Source of the DNA: Burkholderiales bacterium Ga0077547
GTDB lineage: Bacteria > Pseudomonadota > Gammaproteobacteria > Burkholderiales > Burkholderiaceae_C
DNA: 64,000 bases
Direction of reading: 5' to 3'
NCBI GenBank assembly: GCA_001464195.1
Contig: LNEY01000019.1
Location: forward strand, 112,056-176,055
In this document: positions 1 to 10,758 of the stretch, in pieces
How positions within the stretch are numbered: position 1 is the stretch's first letter
Layout of the letters: every line of letters begins with the position of its first letter
The notes under the pieces: model-generated
Told to the model about the DNA's origin: nothing
Seen by the model: only the letters and a program-made list of their open reading frames with translations
The model's database searches: none
Program-made: the position numbers and the translations under genes

Positions 1-488
1 GGCGAAGGCTCCGGCTCGGCGGGGATCGAGGGGACCGACGGGATGTCGATCACTGGCGTGGGCACGGGCGGCGCCGTGACCACCGCCGCCGGCACCGCAC
101 GCTCAGGCGCAGCGATCAAGCGCTCAGGGGGTGCGGTCACCGGGCGCGGAGGCGTTGGCTTCTGAGGCGCGGGCGCCGGCTCGACGGGGCGTGAGGGCTC
201 GACGACAGGTGCTGGCGCAGCGATCCACTCGACCCTCAGCGTGGCGGGCGGCACCACCGACAACGGCGCCTGCGGCGGCAGCAGCACCAGCCATGCCGCG
301 GCGCCTGCGTGCAGAAGCACCATCCCCGCCACCACGCTGTGGCGCTGGCGAGGCGTGAGGTCGTCCCCTGCGCCCGCGGCGTGACCCCGCGATGGCCGAC
401 CCAGGCCGCTGATGGCCAGCACGGACGCACCGCTGCCGCCAAGGACACCGGTGGCTGCAGCAGACGACAAGGCGATGGGGCGGACCAT
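1..488 (-). CDS. TonB-like energy transducer, N-terminal part (cut by window edge)
   Basis: Partial gene with 162 complete codons before the left edge. Read on the minus strand from ATG at 488, it gives a low-complexity lead, a basic stretch (TPRQRHSVVAG), one hydrophobic segment (MVLLHAGAAAWLVLL, about residues 55-70), and then a long Pro/Ala/Val/Glu-rich stretch with repeated P-A-P, E-P-x and P-V-P units. One N-terminal membrane anchor followed by a proline-rich periplasmic spacer is the layout of TonB, which carries proton-motive-force energy from ExbB/ExbD to outer-membrane receptors. The diagnostic C-terminal domain lies outside the window, so another Pro-rich single-pass protein is possible. 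The exact start is uncertain because the residues before the membrane segment look weakly conserved in character. It is divergent from the MOSC gene. Confidence 0.55.
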   Translation of the reverse strand, partial: MVRPIALSSAAATGVLGGSGASVLAISGLGRPSRGHAAGAGDDLTPRQRHSVVAGMVLLHAGAAAWLVLLPPQAPLSVVPPATLRVEWIAAPAPVVEPSRPVEPAPAPQKPTPPRPVTAPPERLIAAPERAVPAAVVTAPPVPTPVIDIPSVPSIPAEPEPS

Positions 489-637
489 GACGAGCGGGAG
501 AATGGAGCGGGGGCAACGCAGGTGGCGTGAGGGTGGAGCGTCGTGACAGCGACAGGCACAGACGACGCGGACAGTTCAAGAAGGCTAACACAAGTGAGAC
601 AGATTCGCATTTGCAAAATTCCCGGCAGGCACTCGGA

Positions 638-1177
638 ATGAGTCTCCAAGCTGACGGCTCACTGCGGGAGCTGACGCGCCAGTTCCCACGTGCAGGTCGG
701 CTGGCGCTGATCGCGCTGCGACCGGCGCGGCGGGTGCGTGCGGTGTCGGTCGCCGAAGCCATGGCGCTGGCCGGGCGCGGCTTGCAGGGAGACCGCGGTG
801 CCGCCACGCTGCCGCGTGCGGGCAGCCCCGCGGAGGGCGGCAAGCGTCAGGTCACCTTGATCCAGGCCGAGCACTTGCCGGTCATCGCAGCGCTGGCCGC
901 GCAGGCCGAGGTCGATGCACTGGGTCTGCGGCGCAACCTGGTGGTGTCGGGGCTCAACCTGCTGGCCACGCGCAGCCTGTTCAAGGACCAGCCGCTGCAG
1001 CTGCGCATCGGTGCCGAGGTGGTGCTGGAGATCACCGGCCCATGCGAACCCTGTTCTCGGATGGAAGAGCTGCTGGGCGTCGGTGGCTACAACGCAATGC
1101 GGGGCCATGGTGGCCTGACCGCACGCGTGCGGGTCGGCGGCCGGCTGCAGGTGGGCGACGACGTGGTCTGCGCCTGA
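638..1177 (+). CDS. MOSC domain protein
   Basis: 179 aa from ATG 638. An in-frame ATG at 527 exists, but its extra 37 residues are Arg-rich and unlike the domain. MOSC domains bind sulfur or molybdopterin-type cofactors (MoCo sulfurase C-terminal family, YiiM/YuaD type). The hallmark cysteine stretch is present near the C-terminus as GPCEPCSRMEELLG, followed by a Gly-rich GYNAMRGHGG segment typical of the family. The middle GLQGDRGAAT and RQVTLIQAEHL segments match the usual MOSC strand pattern. The length fits a stand-alone MOSC protein of about 160-220 aa. The substrate is not known. It converges with the histidine kinase gene, whose stop lies 2 bp downstream, so the two may share termination. 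Confidence 0.8.
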   Translation: MSLQADGSLRELTRQFPRAGRLALIALRPARRVRAVSVAEAMALAGRGLQGDRGAATLPRAGSPAEGGKRQVTLIQAEHLPVIAALAAQAEVDALGLRRNLVVSGLNLLATRSLFKDQPLQLRIGAEVVLEITGPCEPCSRMEELLGVGGYNAMRGHGGLTARVRVGGRLQVGDDVVCA

Positions 1178-1179
1178 AG

Positions 1180-3435
<2,256 letters not shown>

Positions 3436-3462
3436 GCATCAAGCCCCGTGACGGTGCCTGCG

Positions 3463-4062
3463 CTAGACCGCGGGCGGTGGCTTCATCGCCACCGCGGTTC
3501 GCAGCAGAGACTGCACCACCTTCACCACGGCGGCGTGGGCCTTGGCATCGATCAGCGCGCCGGCCGCGTCGAAGGCCTTGTCCGCCGAACCGAGGCCAAA
3601 TTGCTCGGGCACGATCAGCATGCCCAGGTTCATCTGCAGGAACTGGCGCGTGAACAGCAGACTGCGCAGACCACCCAAGGCGCCGGGCGAGGCACTGAGC
3701 AAGCCGGCCACCGTGCCGCTCATCGCAGCCGGACCGGACGGCAAGCCGTCTTCGGCCACCGGACGTGAGGCCCAGTCGAGCGCGTTGATCAACAACGGCG
3801 TCGGGAAGCCGTTGTACTCGGGCGAGACCAGCAACAGCGCCTCGTGCTCGGCGAACAGCCGCCGCAGGGTGCGCGCGCCTTCGGGCATGCCACGCGCCTC
3901 GATGTCGGCGTCGTAGATCGGCAGCGACAGCGCGCGCAGATCCACCGGCGTGACGGCGGCGCCAGCCCGTTCGAGCTCGCGCGTGGCGGCCATCGCGAGC
4001 TGCAAATTCAGCGACCCGTGGCGGGCGCTGCCGGACATCACAAGCACACGAGGGGCACTCAT
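3463..4062 (-). CDS. NAD(P)H-dependent FMN reductase / quinone reductase family
   Basis: 199 aa from ATG 4062, which is preceded by a good CTGAGG ribosome site; an ATG 24 bp upstream (4086) is also possible. The flavodoxin-like fold is shown by the N-terminal phosphate-binding loop VLVMSGSARHGSLN and by LLLVSPEYNGFPTPLLINALDW, the classic SPEYNxxxPxxLKNAxDW motif of the NADPH-dependent FMN reductase family (ChrR, YieF, ArsH-like). Members reduce flavins, quinones or chromate with NAD(P)H as soluble cytosolic dimers. Substrate specificity cannot be read from the sequence. The ChaN-like gene ends about 115 bp upstream on the same strand, and the kinase gene lies downstream. Confidence 0.85.
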   Translation of the reverse strand: MSAPRVLVMSGSARHGSLNLQLAMAATRELERAGAAVTPVDLRALSLPIYDADIEARGMPEGARTLRRLFAEHEALLLVSPEYNGFPTPLLINALDWASRPVAEDGLPSGPAAMSGTVAGLLSASPGALGGLRSLLFTRQFLQMNLGMLIVPEQFGLGSADKAFDAAGALIDAKAHAAVVKVVQSLLRTAVAMKPPPAV

Positions 4063-4177
4063 CGGAGCCTCAGGTGCGGAGGACATCGGTCTGCTTCATC
4101 AACGAGGCATCTGGCTTGGGCATCGGTGGGTCTCCAGCGGCGGATCGAGGTGATCGCTGGATGCATTGTGCCGCCAC

Positions 4178-5137
4178 CTACTTCGATGTCGGTGCGCTCG
4201 GCGGCCGGAACGAGGCGCAGGGATCGGGCCGATCCACCGGCGCGGTGAACCAGACCTCATCGTAGGGGCCATCAGCCTGCATCGCGCCACCCGGGCCGCG
4301 CGCGAGGAAGCCGACGCTGACGATGCCTTCGGCCTGCGCCGCGGCCAGGTAGTGCGGCACGCCAACATCGCGCCGCACGTGACCGTTGCCAGCGATCAGC
4401 ACCACGCGCGCACCGGGCGGCGCCGCCATCATCGCGAGCGCCAGCGCCGCGTCGCGGGCCCTCTGGGCCAACGCCATCGAGCCGATCATCGCGGGAGGCA
4501 GCGCACCACAGTGGCCTTCATCGACCTGGCGGCGCAACGTGCTGTCCTGTGCCAGCGACCAACCGAGCGGTAGCGGGGCTGGGTCCGCTTCAGGCGCGAC
4601 CAACCAGCCCTGCAGTTCCACCGGCGCCTGCGCCGCACCGCCGCTGACCACCCGGCTCGCCTCGGCGCGGCTCAGGTTGCCGCCCACCACCATGGCCCCT
4701 GCAGCCAGCGCCGCGTCGAACAGCGGGCGGTGCAGTGGCCACGCCCAGGCCTTGCGATCGAGTCGTCCCGCGGTGGCGATGGCCTCGGCGTCGCGCGGGG
4801 CCGCGGCAACGGCGGCGTTGTGCTGGCGGTCGATCTGCTCGAACACCACCCAGGTGGGCCGGCCGTCGGCCAGCAGCGCACGCAGCACGGCGGCCCGCAG
4901 GCGATGCTGTACCGCGTCGTCGTGGATTTCGCCCAGCAACACATAGCGCGCGCTGCGCAGGCGCCGCGCCATCGCGGGCACATCGATCGATCGCCCTGAA
5001 GCATCGACCGCCGTGTCGGCCACCGTGGCAACCGGCACTGTGGGCGGGACCGCGAGCGCGGCGTTGTCGTCAGCGCATGCGCCATGCGGGGCCACCGCGC
5101 ACACCACGGCCAACACCAGGGCCCCAGTGGCGCGCAC
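4178..5137 (-). CDS. ChaN-like haem-binding/iron-regulated protein
   Basis: About 319 aa if translation begins at GTG 5137, 16 bp after the stop of the redoxin gene. The open frame extends upstream to ATG 5182 and 5242, but those starts overlap the neighbour and add no signal sequence. From GTG the protein begins with a hydrophobic export signal (ALVLAVVCAVAPHGACA). The ChaN/PhuW (DUF399) signature is clear: YVLLGEIHDDAVQH, WVVFEQIDRQHN, and near the C-terminus VVLIAGNGHVRRDVGVP. Campylobacter ChaN is an iron-regulated protein that binds haem dimers; whether this one does is inference. It probably forms an operon with the redoxin gene upstream. Confidence 0.78.
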   Translation of the reverse strand: MRATGALVLAVVCAVAPHGACADDNAALAVPPTVPVATVADTAVDASGRSIDVPAMARRLRSARYVLLGEIHDDAVQHRLRAAVLRALLADGRPTWVVFEQIDRQHNAAVAAAPRDAEAIATAGRLDRKAWAWPLHRPLFDAALAAGAMVVGGNLSRAEASRVVSGGAAQAPVELQGWLVAPEADPAPLPLGWSLAQDSTLRRQVDEGHCGALPPAMIGSMALAQRARDAALALAMMAAPPGARVVLIAGNGHVRRDVGVPHYLAAAQAEGIVSVGFLARGPGGAMQADGPYDEVWFTAPVDRPDPCASFRPPSAPTSK

Positions 5138-5153
5138 GCGGCAGCCTGCGCGC

Positions 5154-5783
5154 TCAGCTGGCGTACTTGATGCCGCAGCCATAAGGCGCGGCACTCGGCA
5201 CGCTGACCGCCTTGCCGGCCAGACTCTCTCCCAAGGCCGCACGCACGAAATTCTTGGCGGACTTCAGGTCGGCCGGGTCGGCCGAGCGCTTGTCATCGAT
5301 GCCGCCAGCGTAGATCAGCGTGCCTTTCGGGTCGATGACGAACAGGTGCGGTGTGGTCTTGGCACCGTAGGCCTTGCCCACGGCACCGCTGTCGTCCATC
5401 AGCAGCCCGGTCGCCGAGGTGCCCCAGGCCTGGTATTTCGCGGCAAGTGCGGCAGGGGCCAGATAGTCGCTCGTGCCGGGTGCGGTGGAGCTGACGCTGA
5501 ACCACACCACGTCCTTCGCGGTGAACTCCTTCTGCAGGCCCTGCATGTTCTGCGAACCGTAGTGCTTCGCGACAAACGGGCAGCCGGGATTCGTCCATTC
5601 CAGGACGACGTGCTTGCCCTTGTAGTCGGAAAGCTTGACGGTCTTGCCGCTGGCGTCCTTCACCTCGAAGGCTGGCGCGGGCTGGCCCACGGTGGCGGCA
5701 TGGGCGGGCGTCAGCGACCCCGCGATCAGCGGCAGCGCGGCGCTGGCCAAGGACAAACGAAGGAGGTGTCGGCGTGTGGTCAT
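5154..5783 (-). CDS. Exported redoxin (thioredoxin-fold), single active-site cysteine
   Basis: 209 aa. ATG 5783 is chosen over 5822 because a CAGGAG ribosome site lies just upstream and a proper signal begins there. The N-terminus MTTRRHLLRLSL followed by a hydrophobic stretch and AHA resembles a short twin-arginine or Sec signal. The mature part has the AhpC/TSA-redoxin opening VGQPAPAFEVKDASGKTV, and the active-site region reads NPGCPFVAKHYG with one cysteine (C68), so it is not a CxxC thioredoxin. TTPHLFVIDPKGTLIY provides the cis-Pro loop and following strand. A periplasmic thiol peroxidase-like or redox-partner role is inferred. It sits 109 bp from the DsbD-like gene on the same strand, which could supply its electrons. 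Confidence 0.82.
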   Translation of the reverse strand: MTTRRHLLRLSLASAALPLIAGSLTPAHAATVGQPAPAFEVKDASGKTVKLSDYKGKHVVLEWTNPGCPFVAKHYGSQNMQGLQKEFTAKDVVWFSVSSTAPGTSDYLAPAALAAKYQAWGTSATGLLMDDSGAVGKAYGAKTTPHLFVIDPKGTLIYAGGIDDKRSADPADLKSAKNFVRAALGESLAGKAVSVPSAAPYGCGIKYAS

Positions 5784-5892
5784 CTGGGACTCCTGAGTCG
5801 GCGGGAGGGTGGCGGTGAACAAAGCGTGCGGGGCAGCGCCCCCCTACACTGAGCCGGATGGGGGCCAAGGGTTCCGGCCATGTGCCTCACGG

Positions 5893-8163
5893 TCAGAGCG
5901 TGGCGAGCGCCTCGCGCACCAGCGCCGCGGTCAGGACCTCAGGCAACAGCAGCGGTTCGCGCCCCGGGCGCAGCAGCACGTACACCGGGACACCGTTGCG
6001 TCCCAGGCGCGCCAGCGCCTCGGTGATGCGCGCGTCCCGCTGTGTCCAGTCGGCGCGCATCAGCGCCACATTCGCCTGTGAGAAAGCCTGCATCGTGGCA
6101 TCGGTCTGGAGGACCAGCCGCTTGTTGACCTGGCAGCTGACGCACCACGCGGCGGTGAAGTCGACGAACACGGGCTGGCCCGCGGCGAGCCGCTCGGCAA
6201 TCACGCCCTCGTCGTAGGCGGCCCACGCTGCCTCGGGCGAGCCCGGCGCAGCGGTGCGTGAGGCGGCCGTGGCGCTGAGATGCCCGCCGGGCCAGCTCCA
6301 GACCAGCGCGCCGATCATCAGCAAGCCACCGACGGCACGCCGCACCATCATGGCCCCTCCACCGCGGGATGAAGCGATGTGTTCAGCGTCGGCAACCCAG
6401 ATCGCGAACGCCATCACCACCAGCGCGATCAGTGCCTTCGCAGCGCCATCGACGCCCGTCTGCTGGCCGAGCACCCACACCAGCCAGACCACCGTCAGGA
6501 ACATCGGGAAGGCCAGTGCCTGCTTCAGACGCAGCATCCACGGCCCGGGTCGGGGCAGCCGCGCACGCCAGCCCGGCAGCAGCACCAGCAGCGCGTACGG
6601 CAGCGCCATGCCCAGGCCGAGCGCAGCAAACACACTGAGCGAAACAGCTGGCGACTGCGTGATCGCGTAGCCGAGCGCAGCACCCATGAACGGTGCCGTG
6701 CACGGGCTGGCCGCCAAGACCGCGAGCACACCGGAGGCCAGCGCATCGACCGCGGGGCGACGGTCACGCCAGGCCGCCAGGCCCTGCGGCAGCAGCCCAC
6801 CGAACTCGAAGGCGCCCATCAGGTTCAGCCCCAGCGCAAAGAACAAGAGGGCCAGCACGAACACCACGCCCGGCTCCTGCAGCTGGAAGCCCCAACCGAT
6901 CGCGCTGCCGGCAGCACGCAAACCCAGCAACAAGCCGGCGAGCGCCAGAAAGCTCAATACGACGCCGGCGCTGTAGGCCAGCGCATGCGTGCGCAGTGCC
7001 GCGGCCGCAGGGGCACCCTGGCCGCCGTGCTTCGCCAGGCTCAGCAGCTTGATCGACAGCACAGGGAACACGCAGGGCATCAGGTTCAACACCATGCCGC
7101 CCACAAAGGCCAGCAGCAGCGCCGTCGCCCAGCCCAGGTCGGCCCCTCCCCCCAGCGTCTCGGTCGCTGCGACGCCCGCGGTCGTGTCGGCCAGCGCCAT
7201 CGTGCCCGCCGGCCATTCGAGCGCCGCAACGGCCCGCACGGGCGCTTCAAACTCGGCCGAGCGACGCGGGCCACCCCAGACCGTGGGCGCGCCGGGCACG
7301 CTCGGGCCTGGCGCCACCACGACGCCGGACAGCGACGCGGGCACAGCGGCGTCATCGAGCAGGCGCAGCTTGACCGCATAGCCGCCGTCGGTGCGAAACA
7401 GCTCGTGCTGCGCGGGCTCGATGACTTGTTCGACGTAAGGGAACAAATGCACGGCAGGCCGGGGCGCGGCGGCATCGAGTGGCTTGGAAAAAGTCACCAG
7501 CAACTCGCGTCCGGCCTGTTGTGCTTCGACCACCCAGCCGGTGAGTGGCGCCGACTGCTCGTCGCGGGTCCGCTCGAACAGCGCGGTGTGCTCGGTGGTG
7601 CCCGGCGTGACGGCATCGGCCGAATCAGCGCCCCCGACCACGGGCAGTTCCAGATTCAGCGTTGCGCTTTCGGGGATGCAGACGTCCTTGCACACCAGCC
7701 AGGTCGCCTGCGCCTGCAGGTTCAGCGTGCTGCCGGGTCGCGCATCGGTCGGCGCGGTATAGACCAACGGCAGCAGCAGTTCGCCTTCGTAACCGTAGTT
7801 GACCAGCGGGCCGATCGGGAGTCGCGCGGGTGCCGGCCATTCGATGTCGCCCGCGCTGCTGCCCGGCGGCAGCGTCCAGCTGAGCGTGGTGGGCAAGCCG
7901 GAATCACCGGGGTTGCGCCAGTAGGTGTGCCAGTGCGGAATGTGCTGCAGGCGCAAGCCGATGCGCAACGTTTCCCCCGGCTGCACCGCGCTGCGCTCGG
8001 CCACCAGCTCGGCGGTGACGTGGTCAGTCTTCACCGGTTGCGCAGACACCGGACCCATCGAAGCGAAGGCGACGATCAGCCCGCCCAGCCAGCGCCGGAA
8101 TGCAGCCACCGTTGGCGTGCAACGTGGCTTGGTCGATCGTGGATCAAGCGCCGATGAACTCAT
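5893..8163 (-). CDS. dsbD: DsbD/ScsB-type protein-disulfide reductase
   Basis: 756 aa inner-membrane protein that carries electrons from cytoplasmic thioredoxin to periplasmic thiols. A signal segment (about 22-41) precedes a periplasmic beta domain with a redox pair in LVCKDVCIP (C158, C162). The central transmembrane CcdA-like region has the two expected conserved cysteines, C364 in NLMPCVFPVLSIK and C488 in AASPCTAPFMG. The C-terminal thioredoxin domain has AAWCVSCQVNK (C674, C677) and a cis-Pro near 726. The long N-terminal domain (HIPHWHTYWRNPGDSG) resembles the ScsB branch more than E. coli DsbD, so substrates may include peroxide- or copper-stress partners. All six redox cysteines are present, so it looks functional. 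Confidence 0.9.
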   Translation of the reverse strand: MSSSALDPRSTKPRCTPTVAAFRRWLGGLIVAFASMGPVSAQPVKTDHVTAELVAERSAVQPGETLRIGLRLQHIPHWHTYWRNPGDSGLPTTLSWTLPPGSSAGDIEWPAPARLPIGPLVNYGYEGELLLPLVYTAPTDARPGSTLNLQAQATWLVCKDVCIPESATLNLELPVVGGADSADAVTPGTTEHTALFERTRDEQSAPLTGWVVEAQQAGRELLVTFSKPLDAAAPRPAVHLFPYVEQVIEPAQHELFRTDGGYAVKLRLLDDAAVPASLSGVVVAPGPSVPGAPTVWGGPRRSAEFEAPVRAVAALEWPAGTMALADTTAGVAATETLGGGADLGWATALLLAFVGGMVLNLMPCVFPVLSIKLLSLAKHGGQGAPAAAALRTHALAYSAGVVLSFLALAGLLLGLRAAGSAIGWGFQLQEPGVVFVLALLFFALGLNLMGAFEFGGLLPQGLAAWRDRRPAVDALASGVLAVLAASPCTAPFMGAALGYAITQSPAVSLSVFAALGLGMALPYALLVLLPGWRARLPRPGPWMLRLKQALAFPMFLTVVWLVWVLGQQTGVDGAAKALIALVVMAFAIWVADAEHIASSRGGGAMMVRRAVGGLLMIGALVWSWPGGHLSATAASRTAAPGSPEAAWAAYDEGVIAERLAAGQPVFVDFTAAWCVSCQVNKRLVLQTDATMQAFSQANVALMRADWTQRDARITEALARLGRNGVPVYVLLRPGREPLLLPEVLTAALVREALATL

Positions 8164-8246
8164 CCGTTACTTTTTCGTTTCAAGGGAGGTAGGCTCGATT
8201 CTGGTGGGCAACGGGAGTTCCGTCCGCCCACGGCAGGGCGGGTGAC

Positions 8247-9038
8247 TCAGCACTGGCGAGCTCGGCGCCACCAGCCCAGTCCGGCCGAGGTGCCGGCGCG
8301 AGGCCGGTATTCGCAGCCGACGTGGCCACGATAGCCCAGCTGGTCGATCAGTTCGAACAGGTGCGGGTAGTTCAGATCGCCGCTGTCGGGCTCATTCCGG
8401 TCTGGCACCCCGGCGATCTGCAGGTGGCCGACGCCGTCGATGTGCCGCTGCAGCTGGGTCACGGCATCGCCTTCCATGATCTGGCAGTGGTACAGGTCCA
8501 TCTGCACCTTCAAGTTGGGCTCACCCACCGCGGCCACGAGGTCATGCGCCGCTTGCTGGTGATTGAGGTAGTAGCCAGGCATGTCTCGCGTGTTGATCGG
8601 CTCGATCAGCAGCGTGATGCCGTGCGGCGCCAACGCGCGCGCCGCGTGTCGCAGGTTGGCGACATAGGTGCGATGCATTTCCGCGCGGTCATCGGCCGTG
8701 GCACCGGCAGGCACCAATCCGGCCAGCGCATGCAACTGTCGGCAACCCGAGGCCTGCGCGTAACCCAACCCCATCTCAACGGCGGCTGCGAACTCGGCCT
8801 CTCGGCCGGGCAGGGCGGCCAAGCCACGCTCCCCTGCGGCCCAGTTCCCAGGCCACAGGTTGAACAGCACCAGGCTCAGGCGCTGCGCATTCAAATGTTG
8901 CGCGAGCTCCTCGCTGCCGAGCTCATACGGAAAGAGGCACTCGACCGCCTCGAATCCGTCGGCCGCTGCCGCTGCGAAACGATCGGCGAATGCGTACTCC
9001 GCGTACATCAGCGTCAGGTTGGCAGCGAATCGGGGCAT
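8247..9038 (-). CDS. hyi: Hydroxypyruvate isomerase
   Basis: 263 aa from ATG 9038; the open frame runs to 9110, but [12 protein letters not shown] is the usual N-terminus of the family. It is a TIM-barrel AP-endonuclease-2 superfamily enzyme that interconverts hydroxypyruvate and tartronate semialdehyde. Conserved parts seen are the metal/catalytic Glu in [29 protein letters not shown], and the C-terminal [16 protein letters not shown]. Length and motifs match the Hyi family (about 258-265 aa), although the related OtnI isomerase cannot be fully excluded. The usual partners glcD/glxR/gcl are not here. Instead it is divergent from the formaldehyde-activating enzyme gene, which suggests a link to C1 or hydroxypyruvate metabolism. 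Confidence 0.9.
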   Translation of the reverse strand: MPRFAANLTLMYAEYAFADRFAAAAADGFEAVECLFPYELGSEELAQHLNAQRLSLVLFNLWPGNWAAGERGLAALPGREAEFAAAVEMGLGYAQASGCRQLHALAGLVPAGATADDRAEMHRTYVANLRHAARALAPHGITLLIEPINTRDMPGYYLNHQQAAHDLVAAVGEPNLKVQMDLYHCQIMEGDAVTQLQRHIDGVGHLQIAGVPDRNEPDSGDLNYPHLFELIDQLGYRGHVGCEYRPRAGTSAGLGWWRRARQC

Positions 9039-9064
9039 GCGGCGATTGTCGGATGACGAGAAGA

Positions 9065-9079
9065 CGATTCGCCGAATCG
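9065..9079. promoter_or_regulatory. Perfect 6+3+6 palindrome between hyi and fae
   Basis: The intergenic region holds CGATTC-GCC-GAATCG, two exactly complementary 6-base arms around GCC. It lies 27 bp upstream of the hyi start and 55 bp upstream of the fae start. The position suits an operator shared by the two divergent genes. No known regulator motif is recognised and chance cannot be excluded. Confidence 0.3.
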
Positions 9080-9133
9080 GGGCGTGGTGATAAGGTTCTT
9101 GGCAGGCCAACTTGACTCTGCGGGATTGAAATC

Positions 9134-9631
9134 ATGGCGAAGATCGATCGCTTGATGGTGGGCGAATCCATGGTCGGCGAGGGCCACGAAGTGGCGCACA
9201 TCGACCTGCTCATCGGCCCCCGTGGCAGCGCAGCGGAGGCGGCGTTCGCAAATGCGCTGGTGAACAACAAGGATGGCTTCACTTCGATGCTGGCCGTGAT
9301 CGCCCCCAACCTGTTGACCAAGCCCTCGACGGTGATGTTCAACAAGGTCACGCTCAAAGGGGCGAAGCAGGCCGTGCAGATGTTCGGCCCGGCGCAGCGC
9401 GGGATCGCCATGGGCGTGGCCGATTCGGTCGAAGAGGGCACGATTCCGCTGATCGAGGCCGACAACCTGTTCATCTGCGTCAGTGTGTTCATCCACTGGC
9501 TGGCAGAAGACGACCGGAAAATCCAGGAATACAACTACCTCGCGACCAAGGAGGCGATCCAGCGCGCCGTCACGGGATCGCCGAGCGCCGCCGAGGTACT
9601 CGCGCGCAAAGGTGCCGTGTCGTCGTCGTAG
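9134..9631 (+). CDS. fae: Formaldehyde-activating enzyme (Fae)
   Basis: 165 aa, close to the usual Fae length of about 170. Fae condenses formaldehyde with tetrahydromethanopterin to methylene-H4MPT, the entry step of H4MPT-linked formaldehyde oxidation in methylotrophs and many Burkholderiales. The match runs along the whole protein: [18 protein letters not shown] with the conserved His22 at the catalytic position, [53 protein letters not shown] and [17 protein letters not shown]. No truncation is seen. The other H4MPT enzymes (Mch, MtdB, Fhc) are not in this window. It is transcribed divergently from hyi and convergently with the FolB-type gene. It could be a second or auxiliary Fae copy, because the C1 pathway cluster is elsewhere. 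Confidence 0.93.
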   Translation: MAKIDRLMVGESMVGEGHEVAHIDLLIGPRGSAAEAAFANALVNNKDGFTSMLAVIAPNLLTKPSTVMFNKVTLKGAKQAVQMFGPAQRGIAMGVADSVEEGTIPLIEADNLFICVSVFIHWLAEDDRKIQEYNYLATKEAIQRAVTGSPSAAEVLARKGAVSSS

Positions 9632-9644
9632 CCGGCGGCCTGAG

Positions 9645-10001
9645 TCAGCGCTCCACGCGCCGCTCGATGACAACGCCCACGGCCTGCACATCGGCGAACT
9701 TCTTCGGCTTGACTGCCTTCACGCGCACCCAGGCCGCGCCGAAGTCCACGATCAGCATGTGGGCGATCGCCTCGGCAAACGACTCCAGCAGCGTCAGCCG
9801 GTGGTCACGGTACAGGGCCGCCAACCGGTCGTGCACCGCACCGTAGTCGATGGTGTCGGCGATGCGATCGGTCTCGCAGGCCCTGGCGCGTGGCAGGCCG
9901 GCATGCACATCGACCACGATGGTCTGCGGGCGGTGCAGTTCGGCGTCGTGAATGCCAATCACCGTCTGGCCGCTGTAGCCCTCGATGAAGATCACATCCA
10001 T
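9645..10001 (-). CDS. folB: Dihydroneopterin aldolase (FolB type)
   Basis: 118 aa from ATG 10001, the usual size for FolB. The open frame extends to 10190, but the extra 63 residues do not resemble the family. FolB converts 7,8-dihydroneopterin to 6-hydroxymethyl-dihydropterin and glycolaldehyde in folate synthesis. Diagnostic parts are MDVIFIEGYSGQTVIGIHDAE with catalytic-type Glu21, TIDYGAVHDRL with Tyr53, LLESFAEAIA, and VRVKAVKPKKF with the conserved Lys. It ends 14 bp from the end of fae on the opposite strand. In an H4MPT-using organism a FolB-like enzyme could serve pterin precursor supply for either cofactor; which one is not decidable here. Confidence 0.85.
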   Translation of the reverse strand: MDVIFIEGYSGQTVIGIHDAELHRPQTIVVDVHAGLPRARACETDRIADTIDYGAVHDRLAALYRDHRLTLLESFAEAIAHMLIVDFGAAWVRVKAVKPKKFADVQAVGVVIERRVER

Positions 10002-10267
10002 CGGCTGCGCAGCGTCCGCCGGTGCCACCTTGCGCAAGGCGGACGTCTCGGAGGCACTATCGAGGTTGAGAGGGAGGGACACGGCAGCGTGGATGAAGCC
10101 CAGACGGCGACGGGTGCAAGGCCCCAACGCGCTTTGTGATTCTGGCATCGCTGACCTTCGCTGCAGAGTAAGCCTGCAAACACCTGGCATTTCTCGCTCA
10201 AGTGGGCGTCAGCGCAGTCGATACAACGATGAGCCCCGAAGAGTTTCTTCGCCCTGTCGAGTTCGCC

Positions 10268-10654
10268 ATGTTGCGCTTAGCCCTGTCTGCCCTGCTGATG
10301 ACCGTCGTCGCGCTGCCACTGGCCGGCTGTGATCAGTTGGGCATCGAATCGCCCGAGAAGATCGCGGCGGCGCGCGCTGCCGAAGGTGCGGCCATCGGTG
10401 GCGCCTGTCGCCACGCCGGCCGGGCCATCGAGGACTGCTACACCCTGAACAAGAAAGCCGACAAGGCGGCGATCTTCACCGGTTGGCGCGACATGAACGA
10501 CTACATGCGCGAGAACAAGATCGACGCGGTGTCGCCGCAACTCGAGAACCCGGTGGAAAGTGCACGCAACACGATGCCGGCAGCCGACGCGGCCGAGACT
10601 GACACCCAGACGGCGAAAGCGCCCAAGGACGCCAAGGAACCCGACGCCCACTGA
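10268..10654 (+). CDS. Small putative lipoprotein of unknown function
   Basis: 128 aa from ATG 10268; the frame is open from 10202, but this ATG starts a clean lipoprotein signal. The signal MLRLALSALLMTVVALPLAGC ends in an LAGC lipobox, so Cys21 would be lipidated and the protein anchored in the cell envelope. The mature region is helical and charged, with ESPEKIAAARAAEGAAIGGACRHAGRAIEDCY carrying two further cysteines about 12 residues apart, then KKADKAAIFTGWRDMNDYM. The tail is Ala/Thr/Asp/Lys-rich and probably disordered. No named family is recognised. It precedes the AzlCD-type genes by about 100 bp on the same strand, with no sign of functional coupling. Confidence 0.7.
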   Translation: MLRLALSALLMTVVALPLAGCDQLGIESPEKIAAARAAEGAAIGGACRHAGRAIEDCYTLNKKADKAAIFTGWRDMNDYMRENKIDAVSPQLENPVESARNTMPAADAAETDTQTAKAPKDAKEPDAH

Positions 10655-10758
10655 GGGCGGGAGTCGCGCGGTCACCGCGCGGCACAAAGCCGTGCCCGTC
10701 CCCGGGCCATGGCGTCGCCACGGCCTGGCGGCGCATCGTGAACCCACACAATCGGAAG

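Noticed and set aside
124..843. Long minus-strand open frame overlapping the TonB-like and MOSC genes
   Set aside because: It is a shadow in high-GC DNA. The frame from ATG 488 gives a coherent membrane anchor plus Pro-rich spacer, and the MOSC frame on the other strand carries clear motifs.
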